Shown: positions 8,449 through 16,791 of the stretch, in pieces
Numbering within the stretch: the first letter of the stretch is position 1
How the letters are laid out: each line of letters starts with the position of its first letter
DNA from: Viridibacillus soli
GTDB lineage: Bacteria > Bacillota > Bacilli > Bacillales_A > Planococcaceae
Reading direction: 5' to 3'
NCBI RefSeq assembly: GCF_016612995.1
Contig: NZ_JAEOAH010000048.1
Coordinates: 1-42,425 of the forward strand
DNA length: 42,425 bases
Translations under genes and position numbers: made by a program
The notes under the pieces: generated by a model
Databases searched by the model: none
What the model was told of the DNA's origin: nothing
The model's input: the letters and a program-made list of their open reading frames with translations, nothing else

Positions 8449-9123
8449 TCAATGTTTCTTATCTTCTATAAGACTCTCTTCCATTGCTTTCATAATAGCA
8501 GAAGATCTGTTTTTTACATTTAATTTCGAATAAATGGTAGAAATATAATTTTTCACAGTTCCCACTGAAAGAAACATCTTTTCTGAAATGTCTTTATTGG
8601 ATAATCCTTGAGTTATACACTTTAAAACTTTTAATTCTTGATTATTTAAATCATATGGATGATTTATAGAGTTATGGTCTAGTTGTTGCGAGTGTTCGTT
8701 ATTATTTGATTGTATCTGACCAAACACCTCTTTTGCTAATTGTTGAGGAATGAGGGAACCTCCGTGATACACCATTTTAATTCCCTGAACTAAAAATTCA
8801 GGATCAACAGCCTTTAATATATAACCCTCTGCACCAGCATTTAACGCATTCAAAACGTGTGTAACATCTTGAAAAGTAGTTAGTATTATAACTTTTATAT
8901 TGGGCCAACGTTTTTTAATTTCATCTGTTGCCTTTACACCATCCATCACCGGCATTTGAATATCCATTAAAAGAATATCAAGGTTTTCCCTTTCGCATAA
9001 AGCAATTGCCTTTTCTCCATTTTCCGCAGTTCCAACAATTTCAATGTCAGAAATGCTTTCAATCACAATTTTTAAGCTTTTTCTTAAAATCTCTTGATCT
9101 TCAACAATTGCCGCTTTAATCAT
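8449..9123 (-). CDS. NarL/LuxR-type DNA-binding response regulator
   Basis: 224 aa. An N-terminal receiver domain has the acidic pocket (VEDQ), phospho-acceptor D54 in LLMDIQMPVMDG, the conserved Thr in ILTTFQ and Lys in ILKAVD. A C-terminal LuxR-type helix-turn-helix (about 155-215) contains LNNQELKVLKCITQGLSNKD and SVGTVKNYISTIYSKL. Partner of the kinase whose gene ends 5 bp upstream, so the two are co-transcribed and probably translationally linked. Overall resemblance is to DesR/LiaR-like regulators. The target is unknown; the serine hydrolase gene downstream is a candidate. Confidence 0.92.
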   Translation of the reverse strand: MIKAAIVEDQEILRKSLKIVIESISDIEIVGTAENGEKAIALCERENLDILLMDIQMPVMDGVKATDEIKKRWPNIKVIILTTFQDVTHVLNALNAGAEGYILKAVDPEFLVQGIKMVYHGGSLIPQQLAKEVFGQIQSNNNEHSQQLDHNSINHPYDLNNQELKVLKCITQGLSNKDISEKMFLSVGTVKNYISTIYSKLNVKNRSSAIMKAMEESLIEDKKH

Positions 9124-9128
9124 TATAA

Positions 9129-10301
9129 TTACACTTCCTTTGCCATAGGTATTTTACACGTTATCCTCATACCATTATTCAATTTAGAATAAAAGTTAAC
9201 TGTACCCGCTAATGCCGATATTCGATCTTTCATTGAGCGTAAGCCAAACCCTAAATTCAATTCATTACAACCATTTCCATCATCTTCAATAAGAACCATC
9301 AATTCTTCTTGTTTAAACGAAATATTTACTTTAATAAAAGTTGCCTGACCATGTCTTTTCGCATTTGTAAGTCCTTCTTGTATACAACGAATAATGACAA
9401 ACTTTATCCTTTCACCGACTTTTGTCGCTTCCCCTTCAACATTCAGTTTTACTTCCGTTGATGTATGTTTCGTAAAATCAACAATCAATTCTTTCACCGA
9501 TTCAACAAGCGTCTGATGATTCGTTGGCGACATCTGGTGAATTGTTTTTCTCACATCGTTCAATCCATTTCGTGCTAAATCTGAAATCTCTTTTATACTT
9601 TTTTCTGCTTCTTTTTTATCTGCCTGATATAGAAAAGGAAGGGCATCTAAACTTGTTATGACTGATGTGAAAATATGACCTACTGTATCATGCAAATCTT
9701 GTGAAACTCTATTTCGTTCTTCCTTAATCGTCAGTTCCTCAATCTTTTTTGAGTAATATTCCAGATCCTTGTTTTTTTCCTCAATAGAGGCAATTAACTC
9801 TTTATTAGCGTTATTGACAATGGTCATCCTTCCTAAACATAACCCAATACCATAAAAAATAGTTGTGTCAATAAAGAGTGCAAAGATATCCTCATCAGTA
9901 GAGAGATAGCCGGCCCATGCACCCGCTAGACAAATTAAGATGGATAAGAAAGGACCTAACCAAATTAATGGCTTAACTTGACAAACGTAAGCGATAGTAA
10001 GAATAGGTAAGAATAAAAAACCGTAATTCTCTAAATATTGACTCGATAAGTAAATAAACAAAGAACCTGTTAATAACACCTCGGCAATTAAATAATATTG
10101 GAATTTTATAAGCCCAGGCCGATAAAATAGATAGGGTATTAGATAAGAACAACTAGCCCATAAAAGTAAAACCCACTTTTCCGAACCTGTCGTACTAAGG
10201 AATATCGAGGAGTAGCCATGAGAAGTAATCCATATCGTACGAATGAAAAATAGAAAATAGTCCAACCAATGCCATTTCCTTTGATCCATTACTGCTTTCA
10301 T
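9129..10301 (-). CDS. DesK/NarX-type sensor histidine kinase (HisKA_3)
   Basis: 390 aa. The N-terminal half has five or six membrane spans with only short loops (about 12-160), so it probably senses a membrane-linked signal. A short coiled coil (EEKNKDLEYYSKKIEEL) leads to the HisKA_3 dimerisation helix with phospho-acceptor H204 in SQDLHDTVGH. A HATPase_c domain follows (CIQEGLTNAKRHGQ, EDDGNG and LGFGLRSMKDRI). It phosphorylates the regulator encoded 5 bp downstream. The start is the ATG at 10301; a second in-frame ATG (codon 5) is possible. Confidence 0.9.
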   Translation of the reverse strand: MKAVMDQRKWHWLDYFLFFIRTIWITSHGYSSIFLSTTGSEKWVLLLWASCSYLIPYLFYRPGLIKFQYYLIAEVLLTGSLFIYLSSQYLENYGFLFLPILTIAYVCQVKPLIWLGPFLSILICLAGAWAGYLSTDEDIFALFIDTTIFYGIGLCLGRMTIVNNANKELIASIEEKNKDLEYYSKKIEELTIKEERNRVSQDLHDTVGHIFTSVITSLDALPFLYQADKKEAEKSIKEISDLARNGLNDVRKTIHQMSPTNHQTLVESVKELIVDFTKHTSTEVKLNVEGEATKVGERIKFVIIRCIQEGLTNAKRHGQATFIKVNISFKQEELMVLIEDDGNGCNELNLGFGLRSMKDRISALAGTVNFYSKLNNGMRITCKIPMAKEV

Positions 10302-10356
10302 ACTTTTATCCCCCCATCTTCATTTTAAATGTTATAAAATCTTTAGATTTAGTATT

Positions 10357-10575
10357 TCAGTACTGAAAATCCATCGCATTTAAAATACGTTTTTTAATAT
10401 TATTACTTATACCTATATAAGCTTGAGCGTATTCATCTAACACCATAGTGTAATATCTAGGGATTTCACTTAAAGGATCAAGTTCAGTAATTTCCTTAAA
10501 CAACTTATTTTCACTGACAAATTTCATAAGTTTATTATTAAATTCCTGTTTATGTATTAAACGAAAATACTCTAT
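10357..10575 (-). pseudogene. Remnant of a GIY-YIG-like gene
   Basis: An uninterrupted 60-70 residue frame without a start reads EITELDPLSEIPRYYTMVLD and then EYAQAYIGISNNIKKRILNA before a stop. The Y-(x)n-YIG-(x)n-KKR arrangement resembles the GIY-YIG nuclease core, of which everything after the arginine helix is missing. No ribosome site is seen. Confidence 0.45.
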
Positions 10576-10708
10576 TTACTTTTATGTAATTAGTTTTAAT
10601 CCATCAGATTTTCCACTTATATTAACCCCAAAATGTTTAACAGATTTAAATTCTTACCCTCCTCAAATATATACAATTATTCATTTGCATATTGTACCAT
10701 ATATTCTA

Positions 10709-10733
10709 TTTCAACTAACCTGATGTTAGTGAA
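10709..10733. repeat. Intergenic inverted repeat, AACTAAC family
   Basis: TTTCAACTAAC-CTGAT-GTTAGTGAAA, the same design as the unit at 4134 with one mismatch in the stem. Confidence 0.55.
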
Positions 10734-11095
10734 AGCGTGTAATACACATAGTGTTGCCTTATTTTTTTCGAAGTACGTAAAACATGTCACAGTTTAGGAA
10801 GGTTCCCGAATCATTTTAAAGATTATGCTTTACTTTGCTGTAATTTGCTTTATTTTAATTTAATTTCTTTATTTCACTCCTTGCACTTCCTCATGCTCTT
10901 TTATCCCGTTTTCCAGTTGCTCCTACTCCTTATTTAATTACGCAATGCGGGGGCTAGCCAGCTCCCACCTTAAAACAAGGGGATCTACACCATTTTGTCA
11001 ATATTTGTAATATTTTGTCTACATAAATCTATTTACCTTTTTTCGCTTTTATTATACAGTTAAATTATGGTAAAAAAAGTAAAGGTGATGAAATC

Positions 11096-11749
11096 ATGAA
11101 AAAGGTTAGTAGATTGAGAAAAATTGTATCATCAGTGTTCTCCGCAGTTATGATATTTGGAATATTTCAAATGTCATCAGCTTCAGCAGCTTCAGCAGAT
11201 TTGACGCAGCAGCAGAAAGAAGAGTATTACAAACAATATGTTGATATTATTAAAGAGGTAAATAGTGAACAGCCAGATGCTGATTTAGAGGTTGTATCTT
11301 TTAACGAGATTACGGATTGGGTTAACCCAGATGAATTCAAAGGAATAGCAATTGAAAGAGCAAACATGCAGTTTGTTGATGATGTTGATAATGTTCTTGA
11401 ACCAACAAAACCAACGAAGGGTCTTACTGCTTTTGCATCTGGTACTGTTAGTGCAACAAAGTCAAAAGGTTTTAATGCTAAAGGTACATCTGTAACTCTA
11501 TCTGTTACGGGAAATTTTCATACACAATACTTTGAACTTTATAAAAGACAACTATTTTCAGGAATTAAATCTGTAAGTTCAAGTACAAATAGAGGAACTT
11601 GGACACAATCGGGGTATGAGTTTATGTCAATGGATATGGGTACTACATATGCTGTTACTACTTCGGGGATATTAGTATTGAATGATATTAAATCAACTCA
11701 CCATGTATCTATTGAATTTTATTGTACCGCTAATGGCGGGGTCGAGTAA
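11096..11749 (+). CDS. Secreted protein of unknown function
   Basis: 217 aa with a Sec signal peptide: positive MKKVSRLRKI, a hydrophobic core and an ASAASA cleavage region near residue 33. The mature part has a charged, helical first section (LTQQQKEEYYKQYVDIIKEV). A Ser/Thr/Gly-rich C-terminal half of about 100 residues (SGTVSATKSKGFNAKGTSVT) looks like a beta-sandwich. Ribosome site AAAGGTGATG, 5 nt before ATG. A strong terminator follows at 11819. No close family is recognised and there are no catalytic signatures or wall-sorting signal. Confidence 0.8.
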   Translation: MKKVSRLRKIVSSVFSAVMIFGIFQMSSASAASADLTQQQKEEYYKQYVDIIKEVNSEQPDADLEVVSFNEITDWVNPDEFKGIAIERANMQFVDDVDNVLEPTKPTKGLTAFASGTVSATKSKGFNAKGTSVTLSVTGNFHTQYFELYKRQLFSGIKSVSSSTNRGTWTQSGYEFMSMDMGTTYAVTTSGILVLNDIKSTHHVSIEFYCTANGGVE

Positions 11750-11818
11750 TATATAAATCTATAAATACGCTCCTGTATTTCAATTATTGATTCTATTAGC
11801 TTTTGAGGCAGCTCTGTG

Positions 11819-11860
11819 GGCCTGAGTTCGGTATTGTACCGGACTCAGGCCTTTTAGTTT
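11819..11860 (+). terminator. Terminator of the secreted-protein gene
   Basis: GGCCTGAGTTCGGTA and TACCGGACTCAGGCC form a 15-bp stem (one mismatch) with a TTG loop, followed by TTTTAGTTT. Confidence 0.9.
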
Positions 11861-11869
11861 GGCCTGTAG

Positions 11870-11918
11870 CTTTGTAAAAAAGTTTGATTATTTTTGAACC
11901 CCTTTTTGCACTAAAGCC
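11870..11918 (-). pseudogene. Broken second copy of the 46-aa gene family
   Basis: 49 bp that match positions 2700-2748 at 43 sites. The minus-strand reading is GFSAKRGSKIIKLFYK, against GFSATRVPKIINLFYK in the intact gene. No start codon survives; the upstream side is replaced by a G/C homopolymer-rich hairpin and an inverted repeat (TTTGTAAAAAAGTT at 11871 and its complement near 11947). Confidence 0.5.
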
Positions 11919-12034
11919 CCCGTTAAAAAGGGGGGGGAACGGTGCAACTTTTTTACAAACGATCAAACTTTATTTCAAATCAACAATCGACTATCGAGTT
12001 AATCTTTCTGTTTGGCAATATCCTACATTTCTTA

Positions 12035-12061
12035 TTGAACTAACCTGCCCCGTTAGTTGAA
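12035..12061. repeat. Intergenic inverted repeat, AACTAAC family
   Basis: TTGAACTAAC-CTGCCCC-GTTAGTTGAA: 7-bp perfect inner stem with extended pairing. The clearest member of the family. Confidence 0.65.
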
Positions 12062-12207
12062 TAGCAACAATTATCGAGAAAACAGCCTTAAAATAACCTC
12101 CTTTTTTGGTGTATAGGCAATGAACTAAAACATATACATTACATAATATAGATATAGATATGAAATTTTTAAAAAAGGATGATGTATAAAATGTCATTGT
12201 TGATATT

Positions 12208-12378
12208 GTGAGTATTTCAGTAGTGGGAACTGGTACCCCTCCAGGTGGCGGAGGAATACCTGACGGCTGGGACAATGATTGCTCGGACATTGATCGCTGG
12301 GAGAATGACGGCGGTAGAAGTCCTGACCGCGGTAATGACTGGAAAAGTTATGGCGGCTTAGGATATTACTACTTTTAA
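12208..12378 (+). CDS. 56-aa Gly/Asp/Trp-rich mini-protein (candidate)
   Basis: The frame starts at GTG and reads SISVVGTGTPPGGGGIPDGW, then repeated W-x-N-D/D-R elements, ending LGYYYF. Codon use (GGC, GAC, CGC) is richer in G+C than the surroundings. There is no ribosome site before the GTG. A good AAAGGATGATG precedes an ATG at 12191 in another frame that ends after six codons, so the original start may have been lost by a frameshift. A weak hairpin terminator follows on the same strand (12389-12409). No family is recognised; it may be a broken gene. Confidence 0.33.
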   Translation: MSISVVGTGTPPGGGGIPDGWDNDCSDIDRWENDGGRSPDRGNDWKSYGGLGYYYF

Positions 12379-12388
12379 ATTTGTATAG

Positions 12389-12412
12389 AGGGAGGCGGCC
12401 AGTCTCCCTTTA
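12389..12412 (+). terminator. Weak hairpin after the Gly-rich frame
   Basis: AGGGAG and CTCCCT form a 6-bp stem followed by TTTATAAC. Confidence 0.35.
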
Positions 12413-12498
12413 TAACATTGTACCCACAAATTTATAACAGAAGCTTTTCTCCTTATATTTAAGATTTCCCGTCTTTAGTGTAAAATTCTTTTTCTTAT

Positions 12499-12525
12499 TG
12501 TACTAAACTGCTATGTTAGTTGAAC
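12499..12525. repeat. Intergenic inverted repeat, AACTAAC family (diverged)
   Basis: TTGTACTAAA-CTGCTAT-GTTAGTTGAA; preceded by TTTCTTA as is the copy at 12035. The flanking 12413-12693 interval holds no gene. Confidence 0.5.
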
Positions 12526-12693
12526 AAAACATTGAAACAGTAGGAGTAAACTTGCTCTAAGAATACATATATCACCTTTTTTTATCAATACCTGAATCAA
12601 TTTTATATACACGTGTTTTGAATATGATTTTGCTAATTGTTGAACAACCCATAAGGAAACTTGCTCTCCTTTTTATTCCTGATTAAACCACAG

Positions 12694-13042
12694 TCAATCT
12701 TTGTCATCAACATCGCCATTATAATTGATTAGAATCTCATCTCCTGCTTTTATATCCGTGAAAGCATAAAAGTCAAATGGGTGATTTCTAAAATTAATCT
12801 CATAAATTGCATTAGGTTCATAAGAATGGTTTAACAACACTCCATAGTAGCTGAATGCTTTATCCCATACTCAAAAGCGTAATCAGCGAGTATAGTTTGC
12901 TCAATGTATTGATGCTGGTCGTTTGGATAAGAAATGACAGGTGATTCATGTAAAAGCTCTCCTTTTTTGATATCACATTTAAGAATACTTTTTTAATAGG
13001 GTCACTTATAGAATTTTGTAAGGTGCAGATTTGGACTTGCAA
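12694..13042 (-). pseudogene. SET-domain protein, frameshifted
   Basis: Three frames in order rebuild a small SET protein. The first is QVQICTLQNSISDPIKKVFL. The next is DIKKGELLHESPVISYPNDQ, followed by YIEQTILADYAFEYG. The last is YYGVLLNHSYEPNAIYEINF and FTDIKAGDEILINYNGDVDD. The NHSxxPNA and GDEILINY motifs bind S-adenosylmethionine and form the active tyrosine in SET lysine methyltransferases. At least two frameshifts break it. Standalone SET proteins of about 120-140 aa occur in Bacillaceae; the function is uncertain even when intact. Confidence 0.75.
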
Positions 13043-13166
13043 TTGAGGATGTTTCTAAGTGGAATTAAGTTTTTTGATACTTGATAAGACACTATGTGGT
13101 ATAAGATTAAGAGTTGATAGCCAACCGAGTACCATTTACTGTGAATGGATTATCACATATAAAAAA

Positions 13167-13194
13167 GCTTAAAATAGGTAGGATCTATTTTAAG
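13167..13194. terminator. AT-rich hairpin
   Basis: CTTAAAATAG and CTATTTTAAG form a 10-bp stem around GTAGGAT, flanked by A- and T-rich sequence. It lies downstream of the GNAT gene; a second small hairpin (CATCAC/GTGATG) is at 13260-13279. Confidence 0.45.
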
Positions 13195-13290
13195 TTTGGT
13201 CATGCTGTCTATTAAATAGCAACACTTTATCATTGCTACTGTCCAAATCCTATGTAACACATCACTCATTTGGGTGATGAACTGGTTATA

Positions 13291-14157
13291 TTAAAACGTT
13301 TTTGTCATGAAAACTTGTGATACCGGCGTTTCTTCAAATCCACTTTTCATTAATAATGAAACTGAGCGTCCGTCTCCTTTTAAAAAGTTATAGGTTGTAC
13401 GATTAATAGGTTGGTCATATTCTAAAGCATAAGCAAGTAATGTATTTAGGGCATTATCGTTGCCAGTTTCAGTTACTTGAAATAATGTAATACCTTCCGT
13501 TTTATTACCAAATACATATTTTTTTCGAATAAGACATGCAGCTTGCACATCACCATTCTTTGTAATCACCACAGCCTCTCCACCTATTTTAGGTGTGTTA
13601 CTAGCATCTGTTTGCCAGGGTACAATAGCTGGAAATAAATCTGAACCTATTGATTGCGTAGCAGGTATTCTAAGAATTTCATAGTCATCTAAATTCGGTA
13701 ACTGACCATCTAGTATCCCGTCTGCTGATAAAAAGAGCAAATCGTCCACTACTTTGTAGCCACACTTCTCATATAACGATATGGCAGGTCTATTTTCTGA
13801 AAGTGCTTCTAATGTAGCTATAGAAACATTGCTGTCCAATAAGACTTTCTCTGCTTCCTTCATCAAAGACAAGCCCAATTTCTTCCCTCGATATTCAGGA
13901 ACGATTCCTGTTCCACCATTCCAAGAAATCTTTTGACCATCCACTTCTCTAATCCCTTGTAGTACAAATCCGACAGGCTCTACACCATCATACGCAACGA
14001 TGGAGATCGATGGAGATAACCCTTCGTTACCAAACCTACTAATGAATGTGTCAAAAGGTAAATTCATTGGTAATAAATAACCTTCAAACCCTCTATTAAA
14101 TAATTCATGTGCTTCTTGAAAGCTTAAAGACGACAGTAATTTATAAGAAATATCCAT
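13291..14157 (-). CDS. GNAT-type N-acetyltransferase
   Basis: 288 aa, about twice a single GNAT domain. The N-terminal domain (about 1-150) has the acetyl-CoA motif GIVPEYRGKKLGLSLM and the later SLYEKCGYKV strand. The C-terminal half is a degenerate GNAT-like domain (NTLLAYALEYDQPINRTTYN, then SLLMKSGFEETP), as in two-domain family members. It transfers an acetyl group to an unknown amine. Very good ribosome site (AGGAGGTAAAAA before ATG). Stands alone. Confidence 0.85.
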   Translation of the reverse strand: MDISYKLLSSLSFQEAHELFNRGFEGYLLPMNLPFDTFISRFGNEGLSPSISIVAYDGVEPVGFVLQGIREVDGQKISWNGGTGIVPEYRGKKLGLSLMKEAEKVLLDSNVSIATLEALSENRPAISLYEKCGYKVVDDLLFLSADGILDGQLPNLDDYEILRIPATQSIGSDLFPAIVPWQTDASNTPKIGGEAVVITKNGDVQAACLIRKKYVFGNKTEGITLFQVTETGNDNALNTLLAYALEYDQPINRTTYNFLKGDGRSVSLLMKSGFEETPVSQVFMTKTF

Positions 14158-14385
14158 TTTTTACCTCCTTTTTTTATCATGGTATCCGGACTGCAATTTC
14201 TGTAAATATAATAAACTATTTATTTCATTATATTGTCATTTGTTATTACATTCAACTAAAATATCTAACTATTCAAAATATACACTTAATTGCGACGTAA
14301 CGTTAGGTTATATTTGTTGTTTGATAATAAAGTCATTTAAAAACCAACGGGTGGTAAACAATATAGACAAAAAGCAACTAGATAA
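14158..14385. other. Gene-free interval
   Basis: AT-rich, no supported gene. It contains the promoter side of the GNAT gene; nothing more specific can be said. Confidence 0.4.
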
Positions 14386-14421
14386 AGACCCCGCAATTTT
14401 TGGGTAATTGCGGAGGTCTTT
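14386..14421 (-). terminator. Terminator of the serine hydrolase operon
   Basis: GACCCCGCAATT and AATTGCGGAGGTC pair with one mismatch around a short loop; T-runs on both sides allow use in either direction. It lies about 90 bp after the hydrolase stop at 14510. Confidence 0.8.
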
Positions 14422-14509
14422 CATTCTATTTTCCATCGCTCATAGACTAAGATTTCTAGCAATTCCAATTTTTCTACTCTCATCTTTGCCAGACTTGATG
14501 GTAATAAGT

Positions 14510-15541
14510 TTAGTCTATTAAAGTCGGGATAATACATTCCTTAATCAGTGTCCACCTATCAAGTGGATTAATGATGAATTCTGATGCAATAGCTATGACT
14601 AGGTCTTTTTCTGGAATGCAACAAATGGCATTACCGCCATCGCCTAGTGCTAAGTATGCAAAAACTCCGTCCTCTTCGCGTAACCACCATAGATTACCGT
14701 ATTTATTGGCGTTCATCGCTGTTGATTCGTCAATCCATGTCTTAGAGATAATCTGATTATTGTCCCAAATGCCACGGTTCAGATATAGAAAACCAAAACG
14801 TGCCATATCACGGGGACTTAGAGTAAGTCCCCATCCTCCTGTGGAGTTACTGTTTGAGTCTTTAACCCATCCTTTCACATTTTCCCCGAATAAATCCTCA
14901 AACCCAAATGATTTCATTTCATAATCCGGGATTACTTTCATGCCAGTGGGTTTAAATAAGCGGTCATTGGCAAACTCACGTGCACTTTTTCCTGTGCTAC
15001 GAGTGATGATGGTTGAAAGCAGGTGCGCCCCTGCGGTGGAATACTTAAAAGTTCCAATACTCCCCTTTTGGCCCAGCATATCCAGTGTATATTTTACCCA
15101 GTCAGGTTGCATACACATTTTGTCCAGCGGTTCTTGCCAGTCCTCAAATGGATAGGGAGCCGTCATAGTGAGAAGATGGCGTATGGTGATTTCTCGTTTT
15201 TGCCTATCAGCAGCATCGGGAACATATTCGGGAAAAAAATCTAGCACCTTTTGGTCTACATCTTTAATATATCTTGCATCTATGGCAATACCAATGAGGG
15301 CAGATATTATACTTTTCGTTACAGATGCCACATGGTGCGTATCATCGGGGCCATAGCCATTATAATATCTTTCAAAAGCAATATTTCCATTTCTCACAAC
15401 AACAATACCGTTAATATTGCCGTACTCGGATTTTATCATAGGTTCAATCTCTGAAAGCTTTTCAGAGTCCATTCTCAAGGTTGCCGGGTCTACGGCTTGC
15501 CATTCTGTAGTTGGCCAGTAGTTTCTTTGCATTATAGACAC
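14510..15541 (-). CDS. Serine hydrolase, beta-lactamase/class C family (cytoplasmic)
   Basis: 343 aa without a signal peptide. The nucleophile motif S73-V-T-K76 follows HHVASV. The usual YxN is Y167-S-T169, with Thr replacing Asn, and the third motif is LGDGGN. WGLTLSPRDMARFGFLYLNR is typical of the esterase-like members (EstB/6-aminohexanoate-dimer hydrolase relatives). Substrate unknown. It lies 68 bp downstream of the MerR gene and reads the same way, so it is probably in its operon and may be its target. A terminator follows. Confidence 0.85.
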   Translation of the reverse strand: MSIMQRNYWPTTEWQAVDPATLRMDSEKLSEIEPMIKSEYGNINGIVVVRNGNIAFERYYNGYGPDDTHHVASVTKSIISALIGIAIDARYIKDVDQKVLDFFPEYVPDAADRQKREITIRHLLTMTAPYPFEDWQEPLDKMCMQPDWVKYTLDMLGQKGSIGTFKYSTAGAHLLSTIITRSTGKSAREFANDRLFKPTGMKVIPDYEMKSFGFEDLFGENVKGWVKDSNSNSTGGWGLTLSPRDMARFGFLYLNRGIWDNNQIISKTWIDESTAMNANKYGNLWWLREEDGVFAYLALGDGGNAICCIPEKDLVIAIASEFIINPLDRWTLIKECIIPTLID

Positions 15542-15609
15542 CTCTCTAAAAGACGTTTTTTATTTTGTTTAGCTAGCGTTAAGGAATTTGTCAGGTCTTG
15601 GTCTTGCTA

Positions 15610-16434
15610 CTATTTTTTCTTTACAGGAAAATACACCTCGGTAACAATATCCTTAGGTTCGGTGGCTTGATTGGGATCGGTTACATATACTTCATATGGT
15701 GATTTCACCAACTCATATCCTTCATTTTCTACCCATTCCATCAGCTTAGCATATACCGCTGGCAATTCTGAATATGAACCTTTTAAAACAGACTTCGCAC
15801 AAAGGCCTCCATGCAAATCTCTCGTTCCCTTTACGGTCTCCTCTATCGGGATGGCAAACTCTGTATCATTGCCGGCAGGATTGTATTCAGGGCTGTGATA
15901 AATAGTCATTGGCGTACCAAGAAAAGTTAGTTTTTCAGTAGCAATTTTTTCAAATAGCCTGCTAAAATACTTTCCATATCCTACAACATAGTCATCACTA
16001 CTAATCATCTGACGCATATAAAGAATATTCATTGTCTCGGTTTCAACAAGTTGTACTTCTATATTGTCAAGGCATGACATAATTGGTATGCCCTTCTCTA
16101 AATTTAAAATATCACTACTCATTTGTTTTAGGATAAATTCAAGAGCATTTAGAGTTTCCTGTATTTCCTTCCTTTTGTAATTAAGTGTAGAACAAAGCTT
16201 CTCTTCCGATTGATCCTCTTCCAATTCCAGAATGGCTTTGATTTCTTCCAGAGAAAAATGATAAGATTTCAAACGGTTGATAAAGAGCATGTTTTTTAGT
16301 TGCCTGATGGAATAATACCTATAACCGTTTTCAGGATTAATCTCATCCGGATTAATTAATCCAATTTCATCATAATATCGAAGCGTTTTTGTAGATACTC
16401 CACATATCTTTGAGAATTCTCCAATTGATAGCAA
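15610..16434 (-). CDS. MerR-family regulator with a GyrI-like effector domain
   Basis: 274 aa if started at TTG (16434), where GGAGGTG lies 5 nt upstream; the longer frame to 16500 has no ribosome site. A MerR winged helix (residues 1-70) contains SIGEFSKICGVSTKTLRYYD and YRYYSIRQLKNMLFI. A dimer coiled coil follows, then a C-terminal GyrI/BmrR-type ligand-binding domain (about 120-272), ending TEVYFPVKK. Such BmrR/TipA-like proteins bind a lipophilic or cationic ligand and activate promoters with long spacers. It probably controls the hydrolase gene next to it. Confidence 0.9.
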   Translation of the reverse strand: MLSIGEFSKICGVSTKTLRYYDEIGLINPDEINPENGYRYYSIRQLKNMLFINRLKSYHFSLEEIKAILELEEDQSEEKLCSTLNYKRKEIQETLNALEFILKQMSSDILNLEKGIPIMSCLDNIEVQLVETETMNILYMRQMISSDDYVVGYGKYFSRLFEKIATEKLTFLGTPMTIYHSPEYNPAGNDTEFAIPIEETVKGTRDLHGGLCAKSVLKGSYSELPAVYAKLMEWVENEGYELVKSPYEVYVTDPNQATEPKDIVTEVYFPVKKK

Positions 16435-16756
16435 GTGTTCACCTCCATTTTTCATTTTTTTATACGGAATAAAAGCTTTAAATATCAATACTTTGTTCAA
16501 TTCATTTATACACCTTACCCTAAGGGCAAAGTCAACTGCAATAATATTAGTGCTTATTTAGTTAGGCAATCAAGAAAGCAAGGTTGTGACTAATTGTCAG
16601 GTATGTATCCACCGCCTACTACAATGGATTACACCGAAAAAATAGTCATCTCTAGGCTGCCTTTTCTTCGCCCGACAGCTTTGTAGTGTGCTTATTCCAC
16701 TAACTATAAGATATTAAGTTCAACTCCATATCTAATTACCGCTTCAAAATATAAAA

Positions 16757-16784
16757 GACTTGATTCCACAGTGGAATCAAGTCT
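16757..16784 (-). terminator. Terminator of the MarR-ABC operon
   Basis: AGACTTGATTCCAC and GTGGAATCAAGTCT form a 13-14-bp stem with almost no loop, 8 bp after the stop of the second ABC gene; TTTATATTTTG follows. The 16501-16756 interval holds no gene. Confidence 0.75.
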
Positions 16785-16791
16785 CCATTTT

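Larger units (their letters stand above)
10302..11095. other. Mostly gene-free stretch with one gene remnant
   Basis: Apart from the GIY-YIG-like remnant (10357-10575) and an AACTAAC repeat (10709-10733), nothing codes convincingly. The last 150 bp hold near-palindromic AT-rich sequence (TTTGTCAATATTTGTAATAT, about 10995) just upstream of the secreted-protein gene. Confidence 0.5.

Noticed and set aside
11991-12290. 99-codon minus-strand open frame opposite the Gly-rich mini-protein
   Set aside because: No ribosome site; it runs through an AACTAAC repeat and mirrors the plus-strand frame, so it is a shadow.
12860-13042. 60-codon frame read as a separate small gene
   Set aside because: It is the first part of the frameshifted SET-domain gene followed by out-of-frame residues.
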